Part shown: piece by piece, positions 34,822 through 44,067 of the stretch
Numbering within the stretch: the stretch's first letter is position 1
How the letters are laid out: each line of letters starts with the position of its first letter
NCBI GenBank assembly: GCA_002423105.1
Contig: DIUT01000063.1
Location: forward strand, 55,710 to 119,709
Direction: 5' to 3'
DNA: 64,000 nucleotides
Source: Geobacter sp. UBA6151
Lineage (GTDB): Bacteria > Desulfobacterota > Desulfuromonadia > Geobacterales > Pseudopelobacteraceae
Notes under the pieces: model-generated
The model's input: only the letters and a program-made list of their open reading frames with translations
Databases searched by the model: none
What the model was told of the DNA's origin: nothing
Program-made: the position numbers and the translations under genes

Positions 34822-35331
34822 TCCTCACCTCCGTTTTCATGCTCTTGAGATGCATTGCCAATAGGTTGTGGTCGTATGTGCAGCTATGCCGGCGGGTTTT
34901 TGAAAAGGGACAGAGGGATAGTCATATCGCCTTTACAGCAATAGCTATGCCAAGCATTAACTGGTTGATATTTACAATGTTTATTGGATTGGTCCCTTGG
35001 GTGGCCGGGAAAGCGTAAAGGCATCCGACAAAAACAGACGGTATTCTTACTGTCGGGGCAGATTTTTCAGATCACGCAACACAATTAACATCGGTCACAT
35101 TTTCTACATGAACCCATACCAACGGTCTTACCTGCTTCCCGGCACTGCCCCGCCTTTCAGAGTACCAGAGATTAACACGCCATCCATTCTTCTTTAAATG
35201 ACTAACCGCATGATTTTACGTAAGATATTTGTGGCTGCGGATATGGCACGCTCTGTGGATAGTACGATTGCCGGGAGCATCTGATTCCGTTCCTGACAGC
35301 GTTTGATAAAATCACTCCGGAGGGGTCCTCT
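34822..35331. other. Intergenic region between the diguanylate cyclase and EPS core (510 bp)
   Basis: No convincing gene was found here. It holds the divergent promoters of the GGDEF gene and the EPS core. Visible elements are an imperfect inverted repeat GACGGTA-TTCT-TACTGTC (35038-35055) and the TGGCAC-N5-GTG motif at 35241-35260. No known riboswitch pattern was recognised. Confidence 0.5.
35241..35260 (+). promoter_or_regulatory. TGGCAC-N5-GTG motif before EPS core operon
   Basis: ATATGGCACGCTCTGTGGAT lies 72-91 bp before the GTG start of the PrsT gene. It agrees with the minus-strand element at 10489-10507 at 17 or so of 20 positions. TGGCAC fits a sigma-54 -24 box, but the -12 GC is lacking. 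Conservation between the two EPS operons speaks for a functional site. Confidence 0.45.
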
Positions 35332-37977
35332 GTGTATAAAAAACTACTACTGCTCCTGGCGCTCTGCACGTTCAATTGCGGGTGCAGCGGAAAAACCAGC
35401 GAAGAATTATATGCCGAAGGCGTCAAGGCACTGCAGGAAGGCAAGTCCGGCAGCGCCATTGTTCTGTTACGAAGTGCCTTGGATAAAGAACAAAACAGTA
35501 GTGAAGCCCGCTATCAGTTGGCGCGTGCCTATGTCGCAGAAGGTAAATATGAGTTGGCAGAGAAGGAGTATCAAAAAGTTAAGCGCCTGAATCCGGTGCA
35601 CCCGGAACTGCAAATGGATCTGGCGCGCTTGTACAACCTCCTGAAAAAACCGGATCTGGCGATCAGTTCTGCCGAAGAATACCTGGCAACCCATGGGGAT
35701 TCAACTGATGCCCTTGAGGCGATTGGCAGCGCCTACGCGCTGAAAGAGATGCCGCTGGATGCTGAAATGTACTTTCTGCGGGTCCTGCATAAAGATCCGG
35801 AAAAGCAGAGCACGCGGCTTGAACTTGCGACGCTTTACGTGAAACAGGGTAATCCGGAACAGGCACAAGCAGTGCTGGAACAGGTGCTCCGGAAGAATCC
35901 GGTCCATATACGGGGTAACTATCTTTTTGCCGATGCTGAGATTGCTCTGGGCAAAAAGACGGAAGCGCGCGCTATCTATCAAAAGTTGATCAAAAGCCAT
36001 ACCGGTGAATACCTGGCTCTCTATAAAGCCGGGCTGTTGGACCTGGAGTTGGGCGATGCCGTCAAAGCGGAAACAATTGCCGGGGAATTGATCAAAAGGT
36101 TCTCCAAACATTCCGAAGGATACCGTCTGAAAGGTTTCGTTCTCTTTGGACGGAAGGATTTTCCATCCGCCATAGCCGCTTTTCAAACGGCCAATAAACT
36201 ACAGGCGAGTTTGGCAGGCTATTACTTCCTGGGGCTGAGCTTTTTCGGCACCGGCGATCTGGAAAGCGCATTAAGCCAATTCAGGCTGATTCTTGACCGG
36301 GCACCGGATTTTCAACAGGCGCGCCTGATGACAGCGGCCATTCTTCTGCAACAGAAGCGTCTTGATGATGCGATTTCCGAAGTGACAAGGTTGATTGAGG
36401 CTGACGGCAGGAACGCCCTGGCCCACAACCTGCTGGGGAGCGCCTACATGGCAAAAGGGATGTTTGAAGAGGGGATCAAGGCCTTTGATATCTCGATCAA
36501 ACTCAATCCAAAGCTGATTGATACCTACCTGAAGAAGGGGATGATTCACTTAAGTCAGGGCAACATGAAGGATGTTGAAGCGGATCTTGCAGCAGCAGTG
36601 CGTATTGCGCCTGAAGCCAACAATACCCGCATCATTCTCTCGGCATTCCATCTGTACCGGAATAATCGCACCAAGGCACTGGCCACACTCAGCGAAGGGT
36701 TAAGCGGTCAAAAGGGCGATGCAGCGCTCTATGCCGGCATGGCCCGCATCATGTTCTCCGGGAACAAGCCAACAGAGGCGATCGGCTACTTGCAAAAAGC
36801 AAAAGAACATGATCCTGCAACCCTTGATCCCTATTTTGTCCTTGCAGACCACTACGCAGCAAACAAGGACGTTCCAAAAGCGCTCAATGAATATTCGGCA
36901 GTGCTGGGAAAAGAACCGACCAATATAAAAGCGTTGTTGCGTGCGGCAGCGCTTCTGGAATCTGAAAACCGGCACAGTGAAGCGCTGGCTCTCTATCTCA
37001 AGGCAAAGGAAACCGGTGATCCGGCGGCATATTTGGCACTGGCGCGCTATCACGAACTGCATGGCAAGCTGAAAGAAGCCCAGGCTATCTATGCAGAGGC
37101 AGTAGGCCGTTATCCCCGCTCGCCCGTGCTTCTTGAACAGCAGGGCCGTTTCTATCTCAAAACCAAAAAAATTGCAGAAGCCCTCAAAGTTTTTAGCGAC
37201 ATTGAAGCGATCTCGCCCGAGTCCGGTATCACGCTTCTGGTCGCAACTCATGCCTCGATGAAAAACCTGCCTGAAGCAACAAAAGCAGCCAAACGAGCCA
37301 TAGCCATCAAGCCAGGCGATGCATTCGGCTACCTGTTGCTTGCCTCGCTGTACAGCGGACAAAACAATTTGGAAGCTGCGATTGCAGAACTGAAAAAGGC
37401 TGTGGACAAAGATCGTAACAATCCGCAGCCGGCGTTGGCCCTGGCCGGGCTGTACGGTAAGGCCGGAAAGCATGAACAGGCGCTGATAACCAGTACTGAA
37501 GTGGTGCGCAGACACCCCGGTTATGCTCCTGCCTATTTTACCCAGGCAACTGTTCTGGATGCAAAGGGGGAGAGGAAAGAGGCGGTCAAAAAGTATCGTG
37601 CGGCACTGGCGCTCTCCAGTTCGTATCTGCCCGCCCTCAATAATCTGGCGCTTCTCTGTGCAGAAGGCTTCTGCAGCAGGGAAGAGGCGCTCCAGCTTGC
37701 TGAAACCGCCCATGCAATTGCCAGGGACAAGCCTGAAGTTCTGGATACCCTGGGCTATGCGCTGTTGAAGAACGGGCGCTTTCAGGAAGCATTGCTGCAT
37801 CTGCAGAAGGCAGAAACCCAGCTTTCCGGAAATCCGACGGTAAATTACCATCTTGCACTTGCCCATAAAGCACTTGGTGAGCAGAAACAGGCTGTTGAAC
37901 GTCTGCACACAGCACTGCGTTCAAAGGATTTCAGGGAAGCCGAACTGGCAAAAAGCCTGCTTGCAGAGCTCAACTGA
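35332..37977 (+). CDS. prsT: PrsT-like TPR lipoprotein of the XrtA/PEP-CTERM EPS system
   Basis: An 881-residue protein made almost wholly of tetratricopeptide repeats (about 24 or more, from residue 28 to the end; typical units AEGKYELAEKEYQKVKRLNP and YRLKGFVLFGRKDFPSAIAAF). The N-terminus is a lipoprotein signal (LLLLLALCTFNCGCSG) with Cys18 or Cys20 as possible lipid sites, so it is probably tethered to a membrane in the periplasm. Length and place at the head of the EPS core match the PrsT family of exosortase-A loci. The start is a GTG with GGAGG nine bases before. It probably scaffolds the export machine. Confidence 0.87.
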   Translation: MYKKLLLLLALCTFNCGCSGKTSEELYAEGVKALQEGKSGSAIVLLRSALDKEQNSSEARYQLARAYVAEGKYELAEKEYQKVKRLNPVHPELQMDLARLYNLLKKPDLAISSAEEYLATHGDSTDALEAIGSAYALKEMPLDAEMYFLRVLHKDPEKQSTRLELATLYVKQGNPEQAQAVLEQVLRKNPVHIRGNYLFADAEIALGKKTEARAIYQKLIKSHTGEYLALYKAGLLDLELGDAVKAETIAGELIKRFSKHSEGYRLKGFVLFGRKDFPSAIAAFQTANKLQASLAGYYFLGLSFFGTGDLESALSQFRLILDRAPDFQQARLMTAAILLQQKRLDDAISEVTRLIEADGRNALAHNLLGSAYMAKGMFEEGIKAFDISIKLNPKLIDTYLKKGMIHLSQGNMKDVEADLAAAVRIAPEANNTRIILSAFHLYRNNRTKALATLSEGLSGQKGDAALYAGMARIMFSGNKPTEAIGYLQKAKEHDPATLDPYFVLADHYAANKDVPKALNEYSAVLGKEPTNIKALLRAAALLESENRHSEALALYLKAKETGDPAAYLALARYHELHGKLKEAQAIYAEAVGRYPRSPVLLEQQGRFYLKTKKIAEALKVFSDIEAISPESGITLLVATHASMKNLPEATKAAKRAIAIKPGDAFGYLLLASLYSGQNNLEAAIAELKKAVDKDRNNPQPALALAGLYGKAGKHEQALITSTEVVRRHPGYAPAYFTQATVLDAKGERKEAVKKYRAALALSSSYLPALNNLALLCAEGFCSREEALQLAETAHAIARDKPEVLDTLGYALLKNGRFQEALLHLQKAETQLSGNPTVNYHLALAHKALGEQKQAVERLHTALRSKDFREAELAKSLLAELN

Positions 37978-38014
37978 TGCTTTGAATAACCGGATCAGGA
38001 GCAAGGAGTATTCC

Positions 38015-39382
38015 ATGGAACTGCACAAGAGAATTTTTCTGCTTATCACCGGCGATACCCTGGCAGCCGTGCTGGCTATTCTGACCGCTATCGCCATCCA
38101 GCAGAATATGCTGCCTGCATTTTCGGATGTAGTGAGTCTCGGGGCCTCCAGAATTGCCCTGTTTGTGCTGGTTCTGGTGTTCCTGTCGTTTCTGGCCGAA
38201 ATATACAAAAACCACCATGAACTGGTGACCAGTGATATCGCCTACAAAATTATTTTTTCCCTTGGCGTGGCCTGCCTTGTCTTTGCTGTTCTCTCCTATG
38301 CGCATCCCGATGATCCCTATGGCAACAGTCTGCTGGTGTCGGCAATCATCGCCTTTGGCCTTCTTCAGTTCCTCTGCCACGTCACCTACCGTCTCTATGT
38401 GAAGTTCAAGGGATTTGCCCGCCGGGTGCTGATCCTGGGTGTTGGTCCGCTTGCCGGTCAGATGGGGGCGATAATTCCCGTTTCCGACGAGAACTATATT
38501 CTGTCCGGCTATGTGCAGTGCGCCAACGAGCCATCCCAGGTGCCGCCATCAGTCATTGTCGGGAACGCGGGGGGGCTGTACGAAACAGCCAAGCGTGAGC
38601 ATGCCGACAAGATTGTCGTTTCACTTTCCGAGCGCCGCGGGGTTTTTCCCATACAGGAAGTCATGGCCTGCAAACTGGATGGTATCGAAGTGATTGATGC
38701 TCACACCTTCTACGAGCAAGTAACCGGGAAGCTCTTCCTGGAAGGGATGAACCCCAGCTGGATAATCTTCTCCGAGGGGTTCAAGGTCGGTTCGGTCCGG
38801 AAATTTCTGAAGCGGAGTGTGGACATCTTCTGTGCGGTCACCGGCATACTGCTGGTTGCTCCCTTTTTCCCACTGATCGCGCTGGCCATAAAACTGGATT
38901 CAGCCGGGCCGGTCTTTTACCGGCAGGAACGGGTCGGAGAAAAGGAGAAACCGTTCAACCTGTACAAGTTCAGAACCATGTGCGCCAATGCCGAACAGGG
39001 AACCGGCGCGGTCTGGGCTCAGCAGAATGACGCGCGTGTGACAAGAGTCGGAGCATTTTTCCGCAAGACCCGTATCGACGAACTGCCCCAGTTTTTCAAT
39101 ATTCTGCTGGGGGATATGAGCATGGTGGGTCCCCGCCCCGAACGGCCGGAATTTGTCGGTAAACTGAAGCAAGTCATTCCCTATTACTCTGAGCGGCACT
39201 TTGTAAAGCCGGGTGTCACCGGCTGGGCACAGGTCCGTTATCCCTACGGAGCATCGGTTGAGGATGCCGTGGAGAAGCTTCGCTACGATCTCTATTACAT
39301 AAAGAATCTCACGTTGGGTCTTGATTTCATGATCATTCTTGAAACCATCCGTGTGGTGCTTTTCAGAAAAGGCTCGCGGTAG
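38015..39382 (+). CDS. Polyprenyl-phosphate sugar-1-phosphate transferase (EpsB-like, XrtA-type)
   Basis: About 455 residues. Four to five N-terminal membrane helices (for example IFLLITGDTLAAVLAILTAIAI) precede a Rossmann-like CoA-binding region (RVLILGVGPLAGQMG) and the C-terminal bacterial sugar transferase domain (about 255-455) with a membrane-dipping helix and KLDSAGPVFYRQERVG, FNLYKFRTM and MVGPRPERPEFV. It starts the repeat unit by moving a sugar phosphate from a nucleotide to undecaprenyl phosphate. The true ATG is at 38015 with AAGGAG upstream. It lies 37 bp after prsT. Confidence 0.92.
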   Translation: MELHKRIFLLITGDTLAAVLAILTAIAIQQNMLPAFSDVVSLGASRIALFVLVLVFLSFLAEIYKNHHELVTSDIAYKIIFSLGVACLVFAVLSYAHPDDPYGNSLLVSAIIAFGLLQFLCHVTYRLYVKFKGFARRVLILGVGPLAGQMGAIIPVSDENYILSGYVQCANEPSQVPPSVIVGNAGGLYETAKREHADKIVVSLSERRGVFPIQEVMACKLDGIEVIDAHTFYEQVTGKLFLEGMNPSWIIFSEGFKVGSVRKFLKRSVDIFCAVTGILLVAPFFPLIALAIKLDSAGPVFYRQERVGEKEKPFNLYKFRTMCANAEQGTGAVWAQQNDARVTRVGAFFRKTRIDELPQFFNILLGDMSMVGPRPERPEFVGKLKQVIPYYSERHFVKPGVTGWAQVRYPYGASVEDAVEKLRYDLYYIKNLTLGLDFMIILETIRVVLFRKGSR

Positions 39383-39394
39383 AGCAGAATATAA

Positions 39395-39490
39395 CTCCCC
39401 CTCCCTTGATGGGAGGGGGTTGGGGGGAGGGGGTGGCAATTTCATGGATAATCCCCCCCACCCTAATTCTCCCCCACAAGGGGGGAGGGA
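39395..39490. repeat. GC-rich REP-like inverted doublet, copy 1
   Basis: Two GC-rich stem-loops face each other: CCCTCCCTTGATGGGAGGG (39400-39418) and CCCCCACAAGGGGGGAGGG (39471-39489). The second block is roughly the reverse complement of the first, as in REP doublets. A second copy with the same order and the same trailing ACTTTT lies at 63518-63626. It sits between the sugar transferase and export genes and may act as an mRNA processing or attenuation structure. Confidence 0.6.
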
Positions 39491-39543
39491 ACTTTTCAAG
39501 ACGTGTTGTACGAGCCGCAGATTACACAGCAAAGGAGAATACG

Positions 39544-40347
39544 ATGAAACAATGGCTGATGCTGGTTCTTCTCGGGTGTCTGGCACTTCCCGTCACTTCC
39601 AATGCCGCTGATTATGTCATTGGCGAGGGAGATGTCCTGGATGTCTTTGTCTGGGGAGTCAAGGAACTGAACGTAACGGTCAAGGTTCGGCCCGACGGCA
39701 AAATCACCATTCCCGGTCTTGGTGACGTCAAGGCGAGCGGTTATACACCGCCGGGCCTGCAGAAGGCGGTTGGAGAAAGCCTGAAACAGCTGGTGAAGAA
39801 CCCCAATGTCACGGTGACGGTCCGGGAAATTACCAACAGCAAGGTCTATATCTTTGGCGGCGGCGTCAAGTCAGCGGCCTACGATCTAAATCGCAGTACG
39901 ACACTGTTGCAACTGCTCTGCAATATCGGCGATGTCAAGACCGCTGACCTGAAGAAAGCGTATGTGCTGCGTAACGGCAAAAAGATCAGGTCTGATTTCC
40001 ACCGGCTCTTCATCGGCGGCGATACCAGCCAGGATATGGCGATGCAGTCAAATGACGCGATCTATATTCCGCTGCTTTCCGAAAAGAGCATTTACGTTCT
40101 GGGAGCCGTCAACAACCCCAAATACATTGAATACCGTGATGGCATGACGGTCATGGAAGCGGTGCTTGAGGCCGGCGGATTCAGCAAGTTTGCCAAGCAG
40201 AATGAAACCACCGTGCTGCGCAGGGAAAACGGCAAGGAAGTGACGCTGGCGGTCAAGGCAAAGAATCTGGTGAATGATGGAGACTTAAGCCAGAACCTGC
40301 GGCTGCAACCCAATGATTACGTCATCGTCAAGGAAGGTATGTTCTGA
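39544..40347 (+). CDS. Polysaccharide export protein (Wza/XrtA-type outer-membrane auxiliary)
   Basis: A 267-residue periplasmic/outer-membrane export protein. A signal peptide ends at SNAA; LLGC within it could also act as a lipobox. The polysaccharide export domain follows (about 22-110: YVIGEGDVLDVFVWG, VRPDGKITIPGLGDV), then two SLBB-like domains (KVYIFGGGVKSAAYDL and SIYVLGAVNNPKYIEYRDGMTVMEAVLEAGG). It should form the outer ring through which the chain leaves the cell. The ATG at 39544 has AAAGGAG upstream. It works with the chain-length protein and kinase that follow. Confidence 0.92.
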   Translation: MKQWLMLVLLGCLALPVTSNAADYVIGEGDVLDVFVWGVKELNVTVKVRPDGKITIPGLGDVKASGYTPPGLQKAVGESLKQLVKNPNVTVTVREITNSKVYIFGGGVKSAAYDLNRSTTLLQLLCNIGDVKTADLKKAYVLRNGKKIRSDFHRLFIGGDTSQDMAMQSNDAIYIPLLSEKSIYVLGAVNNPKYIEYRDGMTVMEAVLEAGGFSKFAKQNETTVLRRENGKEVTLAVKAKNLVNDGDLSQNLRLQPNDYVIVKEGMF

Positions 40348-40353
40348 TTGTAG

Positions 40354-40375
40354 GGGCGACCCCATGTGGTCGCCC
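40354..40375. repeat. Stem-loop GGGCGACC...GGTCGCCC
   Basis: GGGCGACC (40354-40361) pairs perfectly with GGTCGCCC (40368-40375) around a six-base loop, between the export and chain-length genes. The sequence GTAGGGGCGACC resembles a short repeat seen in many bacterial genomes. There is no T tract. Confidence 0.45.
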
Positions 40376-40447
40376 AATCGTGGCGAGCCTTATCCGCTAC
40401 CAATCCGTGCTTTACAAAATAACAGACAGTTTGTCGAGGGGTGCCCC

Positions 40448-41956
40448 ATGAATCACTCATCAGATTTTGACTACAAAAAGTATCTGCAGCTGATCGTCAA
40501 TAAACGCTATCTGTTTGTGAGCCTGGCGCTTGCAATCATGATCGCCGTAACCATTACCAGTTATCTGTTGCCTGAACGTTTTGAGGCAAGGAGCACGGTG
40601 TTTATCGAGAAGAGCGTTATCAGCGAACTGGTCAAGGGCATAGCAATTACTCCTTCATTTGAAGACAAGGTCAAGGTGCTGGCCTATGCCATTCGCAGCC
40701 GTGCGTTGCTGCTCAAGGTTTTTGACGATCTGGATATGAACGTCAACAAACAGAGCACGGCGCAACTGGAGAAACTGGTCCGTGATGTACAGATGCGCAC
40801 CGACATCAAGCTGAAAGACCGGGAGGGGCTGTTCATCATCTCCTACAGTGACAAGGACCCCCGTGTCGCCCGTGATTTCGTCAATACCCTGGTTCGCCGC
40901 TACATAGAAGAAAATATTACCTCCAAGCGTGAAGAATCGTACGGAGCAACCAAGTTCCTGGGCGAACAGATAGCCGGTATCAAGGCAAAACTTGACGAGG
41001 CTGAAGAGAAGGTAAACGCCTTCAAACGGGCCAACAACGGGCTGTTTGGTCAGAGTGAGGGAATGGCGTTGGCTGAAATCAGCAATGCGCAGCAAAAGCT
41101 TGAAGCCCTGTCCGTCAAGCGCCGCCAGCTTGAACAGATGCAGGGGCAAGCCATGAAACATGATCCGTTGAAAGGGCGGTTGGCAATGCTGCAGAAAAAG
41201 CAGCAGGAGTTGAGTCTGATCTATACGGAAAAGCATCCGGAAATTCTGGAGGTGCAGAACGAGATCGCCGCCATCAGGGAACAGCAGCAATCCGGCTCGG
41301 CACAGGTTGCCATGACAGCATCCAACTTGCCGGAAGTTGAAAAGATAGCCATGGAATTAAACAGTCTGCGTGACGCGGAAAACAGTCAGCGGCGTTTCAT
41401 CGCCTCACGTCAATACCTGTTGAAAAGCATTCCGTCTGCCAGGGCCGGTCTGGATGAGCTGGAGCGGGAACGCAACAGTCAAAGGTACCTGTATGAGCAA
41501 CTGTCTGCCAGATACGGGCAATCCGAGGTTTCCAAGCAGATGGAGGTGCAGGACAAGTCAACCACCTTCCGGGTCGTGGACCCGGCCATACTGCCAACCA
41601 AGCCGATTGCCCCGCAGCGGGTGAAGATCATCCTGTTCGGCATCATAGGCGGTCTGCTGGTCAGCTTTGGCACGCTGGTGCTGCTTGATCATCATGACAA
41701 GTCGGTCCGCAATATCCAGGCATTGAAGTCTCTGGGGGTCCAGATTCTGGCTGTGGTGCCGACCATTCCGGATCCGGTTGAACTTGCAGCCGTTCATAAG
41801 CGGGACAAGTGGTTCTACGCCGCTGCCGGAGCCTGTTTTCTGGTGATCGTGGCAACAGTTCCCATTGAACTGGTCAGGTATCTCTCCATAGACATTTTAA
41901 GCCCGGCCGGTATCAAGCAACGTATCGTCAACCTTACCGACGCGACACATAAATAA
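40448..41956 (+). CDS. XrtA-type chain-length determinant (Wzz/GNVR family)
   Basis: A 502-residue inner-membrane protein. One N-terminal membrane helix (LFVSLALAIMIAVTITSYLL, about 22-41) and one or two near the C-terminus (IILFGIIGGLLVSFGTLVLL, AAAGACFLVIVATVPIELV) enclose a periplasmic region with a Wzz domain and a long coiled coil (about 160-330). PIAPQRVKII before the last helix region corresponds to the PxxP part of the family. It controls polymer length and couples the outer porin with the tyrosine kinase encoded next. The ATG at 40448 is the first after the preceding stop that gives a family-like start. Confidence 0.92.
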   Translation: MNHSSDFDYKKYLQLIVNKRYLFVSLALAIMIAVTITSYLLPERFEARSTVFIEKSVISELVKGIAITPSFEDKVKVLAYAIRSRALLLKVFDDLDMNVNKQSTAQLEKLVRDVQMRTDIKLKDREGLFIISYSDKDPRVARDFVNTLVRRYIEENITSKREESYGATKFLGEQIAGIKAKLDEAEEKVNAFKRANNGLFGQSEGMALAEISNAQQKLEALSVKRRQLEQMQGQAMKHDPLKGRLAMLQKKQQELSLIYTEKHPEILEVQNEIAAIREQQQSGSAQVAMTASNLPEVEKIAMELNSLRDAENSQRRFIASRQYLLKSIPSARAGLDELERERNSQRYLYEQLSARYGQSEVSKQMEVQDKSTTFRVVDPAILPTKPIAPQRVKIILFGIIGGLLVSFGTLVLLDHHDKSVRNIQALKSLGVQILAVVPTIPDPVELAAVHKRDKWFYAAAGACFLVIVATVPIELVRYLSIDILSPAGIKQRIVNLTDATHK

Positions 41957-41999
41957 AGGATGCCTCTATCAGACCCGGCACCCTTGAAAGGATCGTCCC

Positions 42000-42812
42000 A
42001 TGAGCAGAATCGAAGAAGCACTTGAAAAGGCGGCAAAACTGCGTGTTGACACAACTTCGGTAAGCCAGACGTCACACAACTTTCCCAAGCGTCATGTGCC
42101 TCCGCCGGTAAACGGTGAGAGATTGGAACTGAAGAACCAGTTGCTGGTGACGGCCATCGATCCCCATACTCAGGCCGCGGAAGAGTACCGCAAGCTGAAA
42201 TCGGTGGTGGTGAAGCTGACCAAGTCCGCATCATTCCTGAATATGTTGATGGTGACCAGTTCCATCGGCAGTGAAGGCAAAAGCGTTACGGCAGCCAATC
42301 TTGCCTTGAGCCTGGCCCAGGAGTTCGATCATACCGTGCTGCTGGTTGATGCGGATATCAGAAAACCGACGCTGCATACCTATCTGGGTATCGAGAACAA
42401 GGTGGGGTTGAGTGATTGTCTGCTGGATGGGGTCGATGTAAAGGACGCGCTGATCCGTACCGGCGCAGGCAAGCTTTCTTTTCTTTCAGCCGGCCGGAGT
42501 GTCTCCAATCCGGTGGAGCTGTTCACCTCGCAACGGATCAAGGATTTTTTCCTTGAAATGAAAAACCGTTACCACGATCGCTACATCATCATCGATACCC
42601 CGCCGGTGCTGCCGTTTGCCGAAACCCGCTCATTAAGCGCCATCGTTGACGGCATCGTCCTGGTTGCAAAGGAAGGGCTGGTGACCCTGCACAATATCGA
42701 GGAGGCTATGGAATGCCTCAAGGGAACCGCCATGCTGGGTATTGTCTACAACGAAGCGGCGCCGGAGTTTCATCCGGATCGATACCAGTACTGCCGTGAA
42801 GCAAGCGCCTGA
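42000..42812 (+). CDS. XrtA-associated tyrosine autokinase (BY-kinase)
   Basis: A 270-residue cytoplasmic bacterial tyrosine kinase. Walker A is GSEGKSVTAANLA, Walker A' is VLLVDADIRKPTL and Walker B is IIIDTPPV. The C-terminal tail is short (DRYQYCREASA) with two tyrosines that could be autophosphorylated, fewer than in Wzc proteins. It is the split-off kinase partner of the chain-length protein encoded 43 bp upstream, and phosphorylation cycles are expected to drive assembly and export. A stem-loop (CCAGCC...GGCTGG, 42814-42832) follows the stop codon. Confidence 0.92.
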   Translation: MSRIEEALEKAAKLRVDTTSVSQTSHNFPKRHVPPPVNGERLELKNQLLVTAIDPHTQAAEEYRKLKSVVVKLTKSASFLNMLMVTSSIGSEGKSVTAANLALSLAQEFDHTVLLVDADIRKPTLHTYLGIENKVGLSDCLLDGVDVKDALIRTGAGKLSFLSAGRSVSNPVELFTSQRIKDFFLEMKNRYHDRYIIIDTPPVLPFAETRSLSAIVDGIVLVAKEGLVTLHNIEEAMECLKGTAMLGIVYNEAAPEFHPDRYQYCREASA

Positions 42813-42875
42813 TCCAGCCGGGGTCAGGCTGGTGTGACATCAGCACGTTCCCGATGCTGTTCAAGGAGATATTCC

Positions 42876-44045
42876 ATGTATGAAGCATTTTTCAACCTGC
42901 AGCAGAAACCGTTTGATCTGCTGCCAAATCCTGATTTTCTGTATATGAGCAGCTCACACAAACGGGCGCTCTCCTACCTGGATTATGGCATCAGGGAGCG
43001 TGTGGGGTTCATCCTGCTGACCGGTGAAGTCGGCTCCGGCAAGACGACCATCATCAGGAACCTGATCAAGAAGAACCTGGATAACGTCATTCTTTCCAAG
43101 GTTTTCAATACAAAGGTCGATTCCGATCAGCTTCTGGCAATGATCAATGATGATTTCGGGCTGCCGGTCCAGAATAAAGACAAGATCACCATGTTGCGGG
43201 AGTTGAATACCTTCCTGATCGAGCAATTTGTGAAGGGCAATCAGGCTGTGCTGATCATAGATGAAGCGCAGAATCTTGATCATGCCTTGCTGGAAGAGAT
43301 CAGGATGCTTTCCAATCTGGAAACGGACAACGCAAAACTGTTGCAGATTATCCTTGTCGGGCAGCCGGAGCTGCGTAAAACCCTGGCATCCGCAAGCCTG
43401 GTGCAACTGCGTCAGAGGATCAGCATTAACTGCCACATCCAGCCCTTAGGTCCCGAGGAGACGGAGCAGTACATCCTGCATCGTCTTGAAACCGCCGGTG
43501 ACCGAAACGCGGTCTGCTTTACCCAGAAAACCATGAACATCATCTATACCTACAGCCGGGGGATTCCGCGTCTGATCAATATCATCTGCGACTTCATCCT
43601 GCTGGCTGCTTTTGCTGAAGAGACAACCACCATTGATGCCCCGTTGGTACAGGACATTATCGGCGACCTGGATTTTGAATATCATTTCTGGGGAAGCGAA
43701 TCATATGACGGGCGTGTTGCGCAGAAGAACGATCCTGAACAGTTATCCGTGCCGCAGCGCCAGGAGCAGACCTTTTCCGCAATGATTAGCGAAATTAACA
43801 GCCGTCTGGATCTGTTGGGCAAAGAAACCGAGCTGTCCAGCCAGAAGGTATTTCGTGAAGTGACGGGAAAGATCTCGGAACTGGAAACCACTATCAAGAC
43901 GCATCAGGAAAAAACGGGCGAACTTATCCGTAAGATTTATCGCGACAACAATGTAACGGTAAGCAATCAACTCAGTGGATTCCCGGTAGCTGAAAGCTGC
44001 AACTCGGGAATGGGCAATTTTTTCGGGCGGATGTTTAAATTCTAG
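42876..44045 (+). CDS. XrtA/PEP-CTERM-associated ATPase (ExeA-like AAA)
   Basis: A 389-residue AAA ATPase. It begins YEAFFNLQQKPFDLLPNPDFLY, the signature of ExeA-like proteins, and has Walker A GEVGSGKTT (near residue 48), Walker B VLIIDEAQNLD, sensor-type LQIILVGQPEL and an arginine-rich RQRISIN. The last 100 residues are a polar coiled-coil-like tail. Such ATPases are a constant part of exosortase-A EPS loci; their exact action is unknown. The ATG at 42876 has AAGGAG upstream; the frame is open to 42834. Confidence 0.92.
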   Translation: MYEAFFNLQQKPFDLLPNPDFLYMSSSHKRALSYLDYGIRERVGFILLTGEVGSGKTTIIRNLIKKNLDNVILSKVFNTKVDSDQLLAMINDDFGLPVQNKDKITMLRELNTFLIEQFVKGNQAVLIIDEAQNLDHALLEEIRMLSNLETDNAKLLQIILVGQPELRKTLASASLVQLRQRISINCHIQPLGPEETEQYILHRLETAGDRNAVCFTQKTMNIIYTYSRGIPRLINIICDFILLAAFAEETTTIDAPLVQDIIGDLDFEYHFWGSESYDGRVAQKNDPEQLSVPQRQEQTFSAMISEINSRLDLLGKETELSSQKVFREVTGKISELETTIKTHQEKTGELIRKIYRDNNVTVSNQLSGFPVAESCNSGMGNFFGRMFKF

Positions 44046-44067
44046 ATTTCTTTCAAGGGGGCGCTTC

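Noticed and set aside
36700..37908. 402-codon antisense frame opposite prsT
   Set aside because: It is a by-product of the regular TPR codon pattern; Phe/Cys/Leu-rich with no recognisable motif.
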